From Chara braunii (Eukaryota; Streptophyta; Charophyceae; Charales; Characeae), in assembly GCA_003427395.1 (NCBI GenBank), contig BFEA01000043.1, positions 1,657,128 to 1,691,308 on the forward strand: DNA of 34,181 nucleotides, read 5' to 3'. Below are positions 1 through 10,169 of this stretch, piece after piece (positions within the stretch are counted from its first letter, which is position 1; the number at the start of each line of letters is the position of its first letter). Made by a program: the position numbers and the translations under genes. The notes beneath the pieces were generated by a model. That model was not told the origin of the DNA, made no database searches, and was given only the letters and a program-made list of their open reading frames with translations.

Positions 1-2139
1 CCTCGGGGATACATCGTGCAGCTCTCGCCATCTCAGAATAGTCCCTCTTCCCTCTCGGACCGTTCCTCTGATGGATTGACTACATCCCCTCCAGTGATTC
101 TCCCTCCTAATTCTGCCTANGACTGTGCNGNGGCCAATTCTTCCNGCTTTCACCNTGACCCTTGCTCCNCGCCCGTTCACTCCGAGACAAATACATGTCC
201 TAGACCATGGAAAACACGAGTAAGACTAAGGAAAGGTCTCACTCAACAGAGGTCGGGAACGCTGTCCTCGGCTCCTGCCTCGCCTCGTGACTCTGAAACA
301 CGAAATTTGCTCCCTGCCGGAATGAGAACCGCTCCGGTGGCCATGATAACTTCTCAGACCAGTCTGCGCTTCTCCTTGGACTTCCTTTATGGTGAGTCGG
401 GCCGGCAGCTCGAAGTTCCTTCCTGTCCCCTCTTCTTTTCTTTGCAGCGCCCGGCCACGATTCCGCAAATCCCAGTTCCCGTTCCCACTTCATCCTCGTC
501 TTCCCTCCGGGCAGGGCATCTGATATCACCCGAGGGCGGTGTTTCTCTTCCTGGGTCTCTCAGCCGAACACCGGGTTCCAGAGTCTTTCCTGGAATAGTC
601 CACAACTCTTTGTCGGGTGCTTCCCCCGGTTTGCAGACCCCGTTACACCTGTCAGGTCATCGTGCATACCTTGCCAGTGGCGAAATTGGAAACTCTGGAA
701 GGACACATGTACAAAATTCTGTGGGCCCGTCGCATGCCCCCTCCCTTGGCGGTGTTGCCTCTCCTTCTCCTCCCGCCTGTGGCCCTCTGAATATCAGGGA
801 CGTTTCTCTTGGACAACCCCAAATCGTAAACCCTTGCGGTCGGGCCGAACAGCTCTCGTCTTCTCTGCCCCTTCCATGCACATTCCGGTCGGCAGAAGAT
901 GCACACGTGCTTTTAAATCCTTCCCCTGCATTGGGTCCTCTCTCACCCGTNGGCTGCGCAACAGCCNTCCGGCCCACTGCAAACGGGCTTCCAGGGTGCC
1001 GATTGATCCCATTTCATTCATCCTCGGCTGTCCCAAGGGAGATGCTGCTGTCCCCCGACCCGTTGCCACGGCAAAGTGAAAGTGCATTCGGTAGCATAAA
1101 CAACCCTCAGTTGANCGCTGCTCGGGATAGCCGGCAAGCGAGGCAGTCCCGTATGACGATTGTCCGATTGAAACGTCAGNCCCGCCCCCTTCGTCTACCT
1201 GCTCGGCGCCTTCCCGGCAGCAGAACGACAGATTGCACTGCACGTGCTGTTGTCTCGTCGGCTGGCAGTTTACCTGTGCGAGTGCAGACACGGAATCCTG
1301 TGCCCTTGCAAGACTCTGTGCTGCTGCCCCTCAATTGCCCACGTCCTCTGCCTAACGAAGAGGTGGGTTTACATGTGACTGGTCTACGAAATCCGCAGCG
1401 TTCACCTCACGTTCTTGCTTCGTGTCTTCCTGATCAACCCACACAGACACTTCAGGAAGGCTTTTCCGCTTCTGCCTTGCGTAGGTCGATAAGGCTTGAA
1501 ATACGACGACGACTTGGGGACCAGCCGATCGACCGGCAAAGTCCCAGCGAATGTATGACTCCCGCGTCGGCTGCCCGTATCATGAGAGCACAACGAAGGC
1601 AGTCTATGATTCAGAAACGAGTTTCCCGATCTCGTGACGCTGCCCGGGCTTCGCACCCTGTCTGCGGGCCATCCTCGCTAGGGCATTTGGCTACGGGCCG
1701 ACACCTGGACCCAGTGCCGGGACGTTCTTCTGTTCTTTTGCCCATTCATAGATCTTCCGGTGCTGCACACCGCTCGGTTGCTGCAACACAGCACCGCATG
1801 TTAAAAAGACGGCGAACCTGGTGCGCCACCCGTAACCGGGCGTTGCGTGTGCGTCGATGTGTGCTGCGACCCGCGTCCCGGTTCCATCTCTACGATGTTT
1901 TCCGCCAGCCGCTGTTGCGTTCTGCTGACATGCAGCCGCCGGAAGCAATTCCGGTTGCAATTACTCCGCCCGGTGCACAGATCCCTGGACACCAACATCC
2001 TGGTTCGCCGCCACGGGAAGAGCCCACGGAAGTCCCTGCTTTCGCCTCTGGATCTTCGGCTGAGCCTGCTCTCCCGTTGGTACCTCCTCCGTGTTATAGA
2101 TCTGCTATTTTGTTTAACTCTTTGCTCTTTGACAACTAG
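1..2139 (+). CDS. Unrecognised Ser/Pro/Arg-rich protein upstream of Helitron Rep (partial)
   Basis: The frame is open from the first base to a TAG at 2137-2139, more than 710 codons, which is unlikely by chance at this base composition. The earliest candidate start inside the window is GTG at 16; the true start may lie upstream. The product is rich in Ser, Pro and Arg, looks disordered, and has a basic stretch around residues 510-540 with alternating Arg, Ala and Gln. I recognise no domain. It is in the same frame as the Rep ORF, whose ATG at 2140 directly follows the TAG, so it may be an N-terminal extension of the Rep/helicase cut off by a stop, or a separate upstream ORF. Several codons are unreadable because of single Ns. 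Confidence 0.5.
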   Translation, partial: PRGYIVQLSPSQNSPSSLSDRSSDGLTTSPPVILPPNSAXDCXXANSSXFHXDPCSXPVHSETNTCPRPWKTRVRLRKGLTQQRSGTLSSAPASPRDSETRNLLPAGMRTAPVAMITSQTSLRFSLDFLYGESGRQLEVPSCPLFFSLQRPATIPQIPVPVPTSSSSSLRAGHLISPEGGVSLPGSLSRTPGSRVFPGIVHNSLSGASPGLQTPLHLSGHRAYLASGEIGNSGRTHVQNSVGPSHAPSLGGVASPSPPACGPLNIRDVSLGQPQIVNPCGRAEQLSSSLPLPCTFRSAEDAHVLLNPSPALGPLSPXGCATAXRPTANGLPGCRLIPFHSSSAVPREMLLSPDPLPRQSESAFGSINNPQLXAARDSRQARQSRMTIVRLKRQXRPLRLPARRLPGSRTTDCTARAVVSSAGSLPVRVQTRNPVPLQDSVLLPLNCPRPLPNEEVGLHVTGLRNPQRSPHVLASCLPDQPTQTLQEGFSASALRRSIRLEIRRRLGDQPIDRQSPSECMTPASAARIMRAQRRQSMIQKRVSRSRDAARASHPVCGPSSLGHLATGRHLDPVPGRSSVLLPIHRSSGAAHRSVAATQHRMLKRRRTWCATRNRALRVRRCVLRPASRFHLYDVFRQPLLRSADMQPPEAIPVAITPPGAQIPGHQHPGSPPREEPTEVPAFASGSSAEPALPLVPPPCYRSAILFNSLLFDN

Positions 2140-4289
2140 ATGTCCGTCAATCATTACAAGCTTGGTGACCGCCAAGTTTGTCTATACTGTGGCGCCAAAC
2201 TCTGGCCACACGAGCTTAAGTGGTCAACCATGTGCTGTAGGCATGGTAAAACGATGTGTGAACTCTGGAAGATGCCTCCGGAGGGAACGCCCGAACATTC
2301 CATTCTTTCTCTATGGACTGCTGACACCCCTGAGGGTCGGTTGCTCCGGTCCAAGTCCAGGAAATTTAACAACGCATTGTGCCTTGCTTCTGCTCATGTT
2401 AGACAGCCAGAACAGGGCCTCCGAGGGTATCAGGGCCAACTCAAAATTCAGGGCCCTCTCTATCACAGGCTAGGCTCCCTCAGGCCTCCGCCAACGGTGC
2501 GGCCCTCGTATGCACAATTGTATATTCATGACCCTTCCGAGACGGACACCATAACAGATGCTCGTATGGAATTGATGCACCTCCCTCGNGGGGTGTCNGC
2601 NCAGGAGCGCGAGCTGANGAGAGCGATGATTNAACGACTGCAGCTTCTTCTGCGTCAGTGCCACCCATATGTTAAGGACTTTATTACATACGCAGACATG
2701 GATGAGAATGTCAGGGAGAACATTAAGATCGTTATTAACCCTCATGCGCGTCCTGAAGGGACACATGAGCGCAGATACAACAAACCGGAAAATTTCGAGG
2801 AGGTGTGCANCCTCCTTGCTGACACCTTACAGCCTGATGAGGTGCAGGTTCGTTATAGACCCGATCGTAATTCCCCGTTCCCTTTCGAAAATTTCAAGGA
2901 TGACAATAGAGCCTATGACCCGCTCCACTACGTGCTCTTCTTTCCCAAAGGAGAGGATGGTTGGTGTAAACAGCCCGACACTTCCAGGGGCAATCCAANT
3001 AAGATCACGCCTCGTGAGTTCTATGCGTTCCATCTGCATGAAAGGGTGGGTGAACGCATCACTCTTCTTTGTGGCGCAAGACTCTTCCAAGAATACTGCT
3101 GCATGGCTTTCGCTAAGATAGAATCTCGCAGGCTAAGCTACTTGGACAAGAACCAAAACAAACTGCGGGCGGAGCATTATAAGGAGCTTCGCAGAAGTGT
3201 GGCAAACAATGAACACAGCAGTGGCGTCGGCACTAAAGTCATGTTGCCATCCACATTCACTGGCGGACCCCGCTATATGACGGAGAAATACTATGACGCA
3301 ATGGCTGTTGTGCAAAAGTTCGGTAAGCCCGACCTCTTCATTACTGTGACCTGCAATACTAACTGGCCAGAAATTAAAGACGCACTGCTTCCTGGCCAGT
3401 CAGCTTCTGACAGACCAGACTTATTGGCAAGGGTCTTCAAAGGCCACCTTGACCAGTTGATTCACGAAATTAAAGACAAACATATGTTTGGCAAACCCGC
3501 TGCTTTGTTTTACACAGTGGAGTTCCAGAAGCGTGGCCTCCCGCATGCCCACATACTGCTTATCCCTCACCGCGCTGATAAAATCACAACTCCGGCAGGG
3601 GTTGATGAGTTCATATCTGCAGAGATTTCTCGCGAGGGACTCCTGTGAGACAAAGTCTCCACGTTCATGATACACAACATTTGTGGCTCAGAGAAGCCGT
3701 CTGCAGTTTGTACCAAGAACGGTCGGTGTACTAAACATTTCCCCAAACCGTTTGCTGAACGGACTACCTTCCGTCAACAACAAGGTTATCCTGTGTACAG
3801 ACGTCGAGGTCCACAATCGGGCGGCTGTTCCTTATGTGATGATAGCATAACGTATGACAACGGTCGCGTTGTGCCTTATAACGCCTATCTCCTGCTCTGT
3901 TTCAACTGCCACATTAATGCTGAGTACTGTGCTAATATGTGCTTAAAGGCTCTGACCGAGTTATGGTTGCCGAGCTGCAACCACAGCAATTGCCCAATGA
4001 AATAAAAAAATACCGTGATATGCGCTGCGTTGGTGCAAGTGAGGCTTGCTGGCGCATATTTGAATTCCCGATAACACGACAATGGCCCCCTGTCGAGCGC
4101 CTTTCTGTTCATCTCCAAGGCGAGGAGCCCGTTTGTTTCGAAGAGGGGAACGAAATTGAGGCAGCAGAGAATGGTCCTCCGCGTACGAAGTTAACTGCGT
4201 GGATGGATTTGAATAAGGAATTGAGAACAGGCGGTGACAACTGTTATCCTCCGTACGCAAACATCACGGATACGCATACGTGGCACTGA
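2140..4289 (+). pseudogene. Helitron Rep domain (HUH endonuclease), broken
   Basis: N-terminal half of a Helitron Rep/helicase, which nicks and rejoins single strands in rolling-circle transposition. A Cys/His motif (CLYCGAKLWPHE then CCRHGK) opens the protein. The Helitron-like N domain follows, and the HUH metal-binding motif is seen as H469-A-H471 (3544-3552) in the context LPHAHILLIPH. The gene continues past an in-frame TGA at 3646-3648 through MIHNICG, PKPF, YPVYRRR and VVPYNAYLL, which are typical of the family. Near 3938 the frame shifts, and the segment that should carry the catalytic tyrosines between CHINAEYCAN and KGSDRV is absent. A second TGA lies at 4287-4289. It was continuous with the helicase that follows. 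Not functional as it stands. Confidence 0.88.
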
Positions 4290-6306
4290 AAAACGAAAGT
4301 TTGGAAGCCTCGCATCAAAACAGGCAAGGCCGGCACATTTCGGAAAACCTGCAGGTTGCGGAATGTGTCCATTGCTGAAGGGGATTTGTACTACCTCCGC
4401 ATTCTCCTGCGCCACGAACATTCTCTTGGAGCAGCTTCCTTCGAAGAGTTGAAAACAGTTGACAACGTTACGTGTCAGACGTTTCGTNAGGTCTGCCAGC
4501 ATTTACAGCTTCTGCACGATGACAAAGAGTACGACNCAGACATGAGAACTGCTGCAGACAACTACATGCCTTCCCAAATCCGTCAGGTCTTTGCCATGCT
4601 TCTTGCATATGGTCCCCTTGCTGATCCTATGTCTCTCTTTCTAAAGTACTGGGAACCTATGTCCGAGGACTACGTGAGAAGGCTGCCTAATTTGACACTG
4701 CCTCCTGCTGTCTTACAAACCTATGCACTTCTTGACATAGATGCTGAGCTCCTCGATATGAAAACAGACATGTCCACTGTCGGTTTGTCCTTCCCGGACA
4801 TGGACGCTTTGCAGTGTGCTAAACAGCTGCGGAGCCGGCTGCTCTTCCAAGGGCTGCCAGAACTGATCCAAGAAGAGTTGGCCTATGACAGGGACCAACT
4901 CAACTGTGTCTGGGAAACCAATGTGCCTATGTTGCGGTCCTCCCAGCGGGTGCTCGTCGAGGGGGTTGTTGATGCTGTCCTCAAAAGGTCTCCTCTTTGT
5001 GTTTTCGTTGACGCACCTGCTGGCACGGGTAAAACATTCTGTATTAACACGATTCTTTCCTGTGTTCGACGTCATGAGGGCTGCATAGCTCTTGCAGTCG
5101 CCTCAAGTGGTATTGCATCGCTGCTCTTGCCGGGGGGGAGGACATTTCACTCCAGATTCCGTGCGCCCTTGACACCCGATGATAAAAAACCATTCGCGAT
5201 TACAAAGCAAAGCGAATTGGCCAGTCTTATTAGGTGAACACAACTTATAGTGTGGGACGAGGCACCCATGACACATCGCTTTCACTTGGAGGCCCTGGAC
5301 ATTACATTGCGTGATCTGTGTGACTCTGACCTCCCTTTTGGGGGCAAGGTCGTCCTCTTGGCAGGTGATTTCAGGCAGGTCCTCCCTGTTGTCAGACAGG
5401 GTAGTCGCGCTCAACAAATCAANGCTTGCATTAAGTCGTCCCACCTTTGGCGCTACTTCCATACTCATAAGCTCGACGAGAACATGAGAGTCCTTCGTCG
5501 TGGCAATGATGCTGTGGCAAGACAATTCGCTGATTTCCTTCTTAGGTTAGGTAATGGGCAGCACGACGTCGTTGACCCGAGTGATCCTGAGATTATAGAG
5601 CTGCCCCGCGAGATCTGTACAGATGGACCTCTGCTGGATCTCATTTGCTGGACGTTCCCACATGTGGTTGACCATCTGGGTGACATGGACTACCTCTCTG
5701 GGCGCTTAATACTTTGCCCCCGGAATCATGGTGCCAACTATGTGAATGACCTCATTCTTGAGTCTATACCCGGCAACACCACTGTGTTGCACTCCGTCGA
5801 CAGCACACCGTCCGACTCAACTGGTCTGGATGTGCCTCCTGAATACTTAACGCGTTGGAACCCTCAGGCCTTCCGTCTCACAGGCTCAAGGTTAAAAGGG
5901 TATACCTATTATGTTGCTCTGCAACATATCTCCGAGAATGGGCATGTGCAATGGTACCCGCCTCATTGTAAACAAAATTGTGAATAACAGGTTGATTGAG
6001 GCTACAATCCTTCCCAACAAGAAAACTGCAGTCATTCCGCGACTGAACCTCACAGCGGATGAATCGGCTGGATTCATATGGCAACGCCGTCAATTCCCTG
6101 TCAAGGTTGCTTTTGCCATAACGATTAATAAGTCCCACGGGCAAACAGTTTCCAGGGCTGGCGTCTGGCTGCCCAAGCCTGTCTTTGGCCATGGCCAGCT
6201 CTATGTTGCATTGTCGCGTGTTGGGCATCCCGATGACATCAGGGTTTTATTGCCTGATGCTTCNATGAGAACAAAGAACGTTGTCTACAAGGAGTTGCTC
6301 GCATGA
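4290..6306 (+). pseudogene. Helitron Pif1-type helicase domain, broken
   Basis: C-terminal half of the Rep/helicase, a superfamily 1B 5'-3' DNA helicase that unwinds the nicked strand. The reading frame of the Rep tail continues past TGA 4287-4289. A linker region (4290-4900) is followed by Walker A APAGTGKT (5013-5036), Walker B WDEAPM (5253-5270), the GDFRQVLPVV motif near 5365, the LDENMR motif near 5475, and the C-terminal CNGTRLIVN, INKSHGQT and LYVALSRVG motifs up to TGA 6304-6306. Breaks are a TGA at 5235-5237, 15 bases before Walker B, and a frameshift between about 5895 and 5940, after which the protein continues in the frame opened at 5911. All helicase motifs are recognisable, so the decay is fairly recent. 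Confidence 0.9.
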
Positions 6307-6581
6307 TGTTTTNTGCTTGCTTTCAGCTCCCNTCACGTTTCAAACTGGCCTGTTATGTGCTCCGCATTGCTAACATTCCTTCTGCTATCTGTTGTTTTCC
6401 TGTTTGCTGTGCCCTCCAGGAATGCGCATGAACGCTTGGAATCCGATCTCCCTGCCAACAGCATAGAGCGCTCTCATGAAGGACCGCACACCGCTATCGT
6501 CCACTTTGGCCGTGCCTCATCTCTGTATTCTGTATCCCTGCACGCTCCCATGCAGGACTTGACACCATAAACGTTGGTATA
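6307..6581 (+). other. Spacer between helicase and accessory ORF
   Basis: No convincing gene. A pyrimidine tract ending TTTCAG at 6321-6326 resembles a 3' splice site. A 71-codon ORF at 6355-6570 starts with a very hydrophobic stretch resembling a signal peptide but has no other support. Confidence 0.3.
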
Positions 6582-7070
6582 ATGAATCTTGAATCTTCAA
6601 ATGATGACCTGTGTCCAAACCACGAGTCGGTGAATTCGACAGCCAGCAGAACACCTGCCACCCATCCGTCCCTGGAACACATTCGCCCCGATAACATATC
6701 AGGCGCTGATTCCAATTCGCAAGATCTCCACTTACCTTCCCATCCTACTGTGACCTTCTTCGCAGGGTCTATTGACCACGACATTGACCCCGAAACAGTT
6801 GTGGCAGTCCTAGAAACGCAAGACACACTTCTGCCAGCCTCTGTGGAGGCTGATGCGGCAGAGACTCGCTTCCTTGCGCTCAGAAATTCTATCGTGATTT
6901 CGGCACAGAACAAAGGAGCCATCATTTCTCCGAGATCGTCGTTTGCATCTGACGTTCCTGGCACGAATCTCGATTTGCCATTAGGTCTGCAGTCAGGGAC
7001 ACCACCAAATTCTCTCATTTCCCAACCCGCAAGTGTTACAAATTCCCAACCCGGTCACCCACTGCCGTAA
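6582..7070 (+). CDS. Accessory Helitron ORF, N-terminal piece, unknown function
   Basis: A 162-codon ORF from ATG 6582 to TAA 7068-7070. The product is polar, rich in Ser, Thr, Pro and Asp, and probably disordered; I recognise no domain. It is most likely the N-terminal part of the protein that continues at 7139-9247: the frame of that ORF is open back past 7061, overlapping the end of this one, so a single frameshift near 7000-7060 would join them into one product of almost 890 residues. It lies 275 bases after the helicase stop, in the same orientation, as expected for a second gene carried by the Helitron. Confidence 0.45.
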   Translation: MNLESSNDDLCPNHESVNSTASRTPATHPSLEHIRPDNISGADSNSQDLHLPSHPTVTFFAGSIDHDIDPETVVAVLETQDTLLPASVEADAAETRFLALRNSIVISAQNKGAIISPRSSFASDVPGTNLDLPLGLQSGTPPNSLISQPASVTNSQPGHPLP

Positions 7071-7138
7071 CTGCCCGCTCTTCGCTCGTCATTCCGCCAC
7101 CCGCTTCCAGCCTTTGTGACCGGAATCCGCACCTCCTC

Positions 7139-9247
7139 GTGACTGATAGAACCTCTGCCAGAACCACCTTGCCCGCAGATACTCCTTCGCCCTTGCGCCT
7201 TCCATTCAGCACAGCAATGACGCTTCCAGTGGACAGCCGACAAACTGATCAGTCCGCATGTTTTTCAGCTTCTGCTACCGACTCTCTCTTACATCCTCTT
7301 CTACACCGGACTTCCCACACGAGTCAGCACACAGAATTTGGGAATGCATCTCCACAGAATATTGCCAATTCTGATGGTCACAACGCCTCTGACGATCCAC
7401 CTNCTTATGCACCGACCATTCAACCCCGCCATGATGCAAACACGATCCAACATTCCTCTCACGACTCTCCTACCTCTACGCCTGACNGTACCACGCCNGT
7501 TCATGAGAACACTGACCCGGTTGCTGGTCAACAGCGAATTNGAAAGTCCCAAAACCTTTCCAGCCAAGGGCATCCGGTGTNTGCCAACATGCCCCGNTCC
7601 TCCGATCTTTCTCAGCCGCAACGAGTGATTTCATCACAGGGCGCACTCCGCACAGTCCATGCCAGTCGCGACGGCCGGTATATAATCCTTCACCCTCTTC
7701 GAACGCAAAGTCAGCCAATCTGTCTACGCACGCCCTCTCCGCCTGTGGGTTCACAAAATCTTCATGCTCGCCAGTGTCAAGATGGGTCCCGGACCCCAGC
7801 TCCCCAATCCCTGTCCAGCCAGGCGAACGCGGCTATGGACAATATCCAGCATCTACCTCAGGTCCTACCGACTTCTGCAGAAACCGCTGGCAACGCAACC
7901 GACAACCATTCTAACCGGACTTCCGAAGACCCTTTCTCACTGTTTTCGCAAGAACATCTGACACAGCCAAATTTGCAATCTGCGACACCGGCTGCCTCCG
8001 CCGGTGTTCCTCATCAACAAAACAGCCCTTCCTCCCGAGGCACAAAACGCAAAGCTGTGCCTCCGGCTGGAAGGCCACACATTTTGCTGTCTGACACAGC
8101 GAAAGTTCTTGCCCTTCGTCCCGACTATAAATGTCACCCTGAGTGGAACTTCGAACCTGAGTACATTCAGGGAGGAACGTTTCTGTATCGCCACACCCCA
8201 GTCCACGCCCCTATTTGGTTGGACAGTGCGAAGACAGTGAAGGTGAATGATCAGACGACACACCTCCTGTCTACATGGACCAATATAGTGCAAAAGTATG
8301 GAGAGGCGCGTCTTCTTAATGCCATACTCTTTGATCATTTTTATAACAACATGGAATGTGAGCCTGATGAGAATATGTGGAAAAACTTCCTCATGCACAG
8401 GGCAGAAATTGAACGGAAATTTCAGCCGGTACGCCCGGCCGATGATGAAAGGATTGTTGACAGCGGTCATGTCTTCTACGCTTTCCAGCTTCTCCAACTG
8501 ATACTTAAAAAAGAATACGAATCCTTGCCTCAAACCGAGGTCGGGCATTATGTCAGTGGTATTCCTGATTTGCCGGAATCCGATATTCCTTTCGAGTTCT
8601 ACCGATATGCCCGAGTCACAACTGTGGCTGCTTGCCTGCCCAGAAACCGCTCCCCTGAGGTGCCTTATGTCAGGGCCTGTGATAGACGGTGTCCCATTGC
8701 AACATATGGCCTGGACACATTCTGGGCATCACCGAAAATGTTCCCAAATCACACCTCTCACAAACTCGCTGTTCGCGAACGTCCTGATGCACCTCTGCCT
8801 ATCGGATGTGCAACATCTGATTCGATTCCCGCCTCCTCCCCTTTCGACAATGCTGCTCGCCGTGGACTCTGGCTGCCCCCGACACCTCCGCCCTTCCCCC
8901 TTCCGCTCGCCTCTGCACTCGCACCTGCTGGAAGTGCTCCTGCCATCCCCTCTTCTTCCTCTACAAAATTAGATCCGTCACGGTTTGCTCGCCTCCATTG
9001 TGTAGGTCCTGCCAAATCACTCTCCATCATGTCGACTGCGGAAACTAGCCACAGGATGCACAAAATTACTGCTGTGCTGCAGTTGAAGAAGAACGACATT
9101 AACGACTGGAGTACGCTGGAAGCAGCACTCCTCGTCGACTACATACGCCAAGGACACGACAAGACTCACAGCTTCCATGAGTATGTGAATGGTGCAATCG
9201 ATTTCATCTGCCTGCAGCACAGCATGATGGGTGGGACCACTTACTGA
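7139..9247 (+). CDS. Accessory Helitron ORF, main piece, unknown function (702 codons)
   Basis: A long ORF ending in TGA 9245-9247. GTG 7139 is only the first start-like codon in frame and the frame stays open further upstream, so the real N-terminus is probably in the 6582 ORF. Residues 1-300 are Ser, Thr, Gln, His and Pro-rich and look disordered. A Lys/Arg cluster (KRKAV, about residue 303) could be a nuclear localisation signal. About 303-555 looks folded, with alternating aromatic and charged residues (HPEWNFEPEYIQGG, LLSTWTNIVQKYGEARLL, VFYAFQLLQLILKKEYE). A Pro-rich linker (about 556-620) precedes a second compact segment of about 75 residues at the C-terminus. I recognise no catalytic motif. 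It could be an accessory protein of this Helitron lineage or a captured host gene. Only a few Ns interrupt it. Confidence 0.6.
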   Translation: MTDRTSARTTLPADTPSPLRLPFSTAMTLPVDSRQTDQSACFSASATDSLLHPLLHRTSHTSQHTEFGNASPQNIANSDGHNASDDPPXYAPTIQPRHDANTIQHSSHDSPTSTPDXTTXVHENTDPVAGQQRIXKSQNLSSQGHPVXANMPXSSDLSQPQRVISSQGALRTVHASRDGRYIILHPLRTQSQPICLRTPSPPVGSQNLHARQCQDGSRTPAPQSLSSQANAAMDNIQHLPQVLPTSAETAGNATDNHSNRTSEDPFSLFSQEHLTQPNLQSATPAASAGVPHQQNSPSSRGTKRKAVPPAGRPHILLSDTAKVLALRPDYKCHPEWNFEPEYIQGGTFLYRHTPVHAPIWLDSAKTVKVNDQTTHLLSTWTNIVQKYGEARLLNAILFDHFYNNMECEPDENMWKNFLMHRAEIERKFQPVRPADDERIVDSGHVFYAFQLLQLILKKEYESLPQTEVGHYVSGIPDLPESDIPFEFYRYARVTTVAACLPRNRSPEVPYVRACDRRCPIATYGLDTFWASPKMFPNHTSHKLAVRERPDAPLPIGCATSDSIPASSPFDNAARRGLWLPPTPPPFPLPLASALAPAGSAPAIPSSSSTKLDPSRFARLHCVGPAKSLSIMSTAETSHRMHKITAVLQLKKNDINDWSTLEAALLVDYIRQGHDKTHSFHEYVNGAIDFICLQHSMMGGTTY

Positions 9248-9813
9248 CACATCNGCGGTGTCCTGGGTACCCCGGGTCAGACTTGCTGAACTGCACCTCC
9301 TCCGGCNGAACTGCTCCCTAGCCNGTCCTTTGATTAAGAGGGCTCCCCTGCCCCCACGCGGCTTCCTTAGGACCTCAACAATACCGCGCTCAGACTGCAT
9401 CCTCGTGGTACGAACGCCACAAGTCGCATATGCCCTTTCCCACCCATGCCACCTCGCGGTCCTACTTTGCGTCCTTGCCCGGTAAATGCACGCAGCCCAT
9501 AATTAGGAAACCGCCCCATGCTACTGCTNCTTCCTTCTCCTGTCCACATCTGGTGTGCTGGCCGTCGGTTCTGTGGCCAACTTACGCTGATGCCGCGGGG
9601 TCTGCATTTTCCAACAGTCAACTCTGACCCCGCGTGTCATGTCCTGTTCGGCTTTTTTTTTTTTCCGACCGTGGCTGGCGGATCTGTCAAGTCGTCGTGA
9701 CCGGGACCTGAAGGTCCACCTGTCACGCTTTCGGCCTCTTTTTTTTCCGGTCGGCGCGTTTTGGTCGCAACTTCACACGGCTACTTCCTGCTCGTCTCTG
9801 ACCGTCGGTCCGG
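9248..9813 (+). other. Non-coding stretch with nested inverted repeats
   Basis: No gene seen. Two T-runs followed by CCG (before 9665 and before 9747) flank a nested set of inverted repeats. The outer arms are CCGACCG (9665-9671) and CGGTCGG (9748-9754), the middle arms GTGAC (9697-9701) and GTCAC (9722-9726), and the inner arms GGACCT (9704-9709) and AGGTCC (9712-9717). It lies between the accessory ORF and a TATA-like site. Confidence 0.5.
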
Positions 9814-9821
9814 TATAAGTA
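9814..9821 (+). promoter_or_regulatory. Candidate TATA box
   Basis: TATAAGTA in a GC-rich surrounding (preceded by GTCCGG) looks like a RNA polymerase II TATA box. Transcription would start about 25-35 bases downstream and could lead into the 161-residue ORF at 10170 through a pyrimidine-rich leader. Predicted from the motif alone. Confidence 0.35.
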
Positions 9822-10169
9822 CCTGCTTCGATTGTGCCCCTATGCATAGTACTTCCATCGAGACATACCGCTGCCTTTTCAGATTTTGTTCTAACGCGCA
9901 TTCTGTGCTGCGGGGTCTTCGGATCCGTGGTGCTAAGCTAACAATTACGGAGTGTAGGCCGCCTGCTGGGCCTGGGACATAAGGACCCTGCATTGTTCAC
10001 CTGCACACACTTCTTGACCTTTGCCGTTTCATTCGTAAGTCTTCTGCCCTGCCCGCGCACGTCCTCTTCCTCTACCTTCTCTTCCCCGCGCTCCATCCGG
10101 ATTCCTCCTCACTCCTCCGCTTCCGCTGTGTGCCACCTCCCGTTCTTCGCTTTCTTTCTTCTTGCCAGC

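Noticed and set aside
3646-5237. TGA reassigned as a sense codon
   Set aside because: TAG stops and frameshifts also occur in the decayed genes, and other ORFs end normally at TGA; mutation explains it better.
6355-6570. Small secreted protein with a signal-peptide-like start
   Set aside because: 71 codons with one hydrophobic stretch and no homology or context support.
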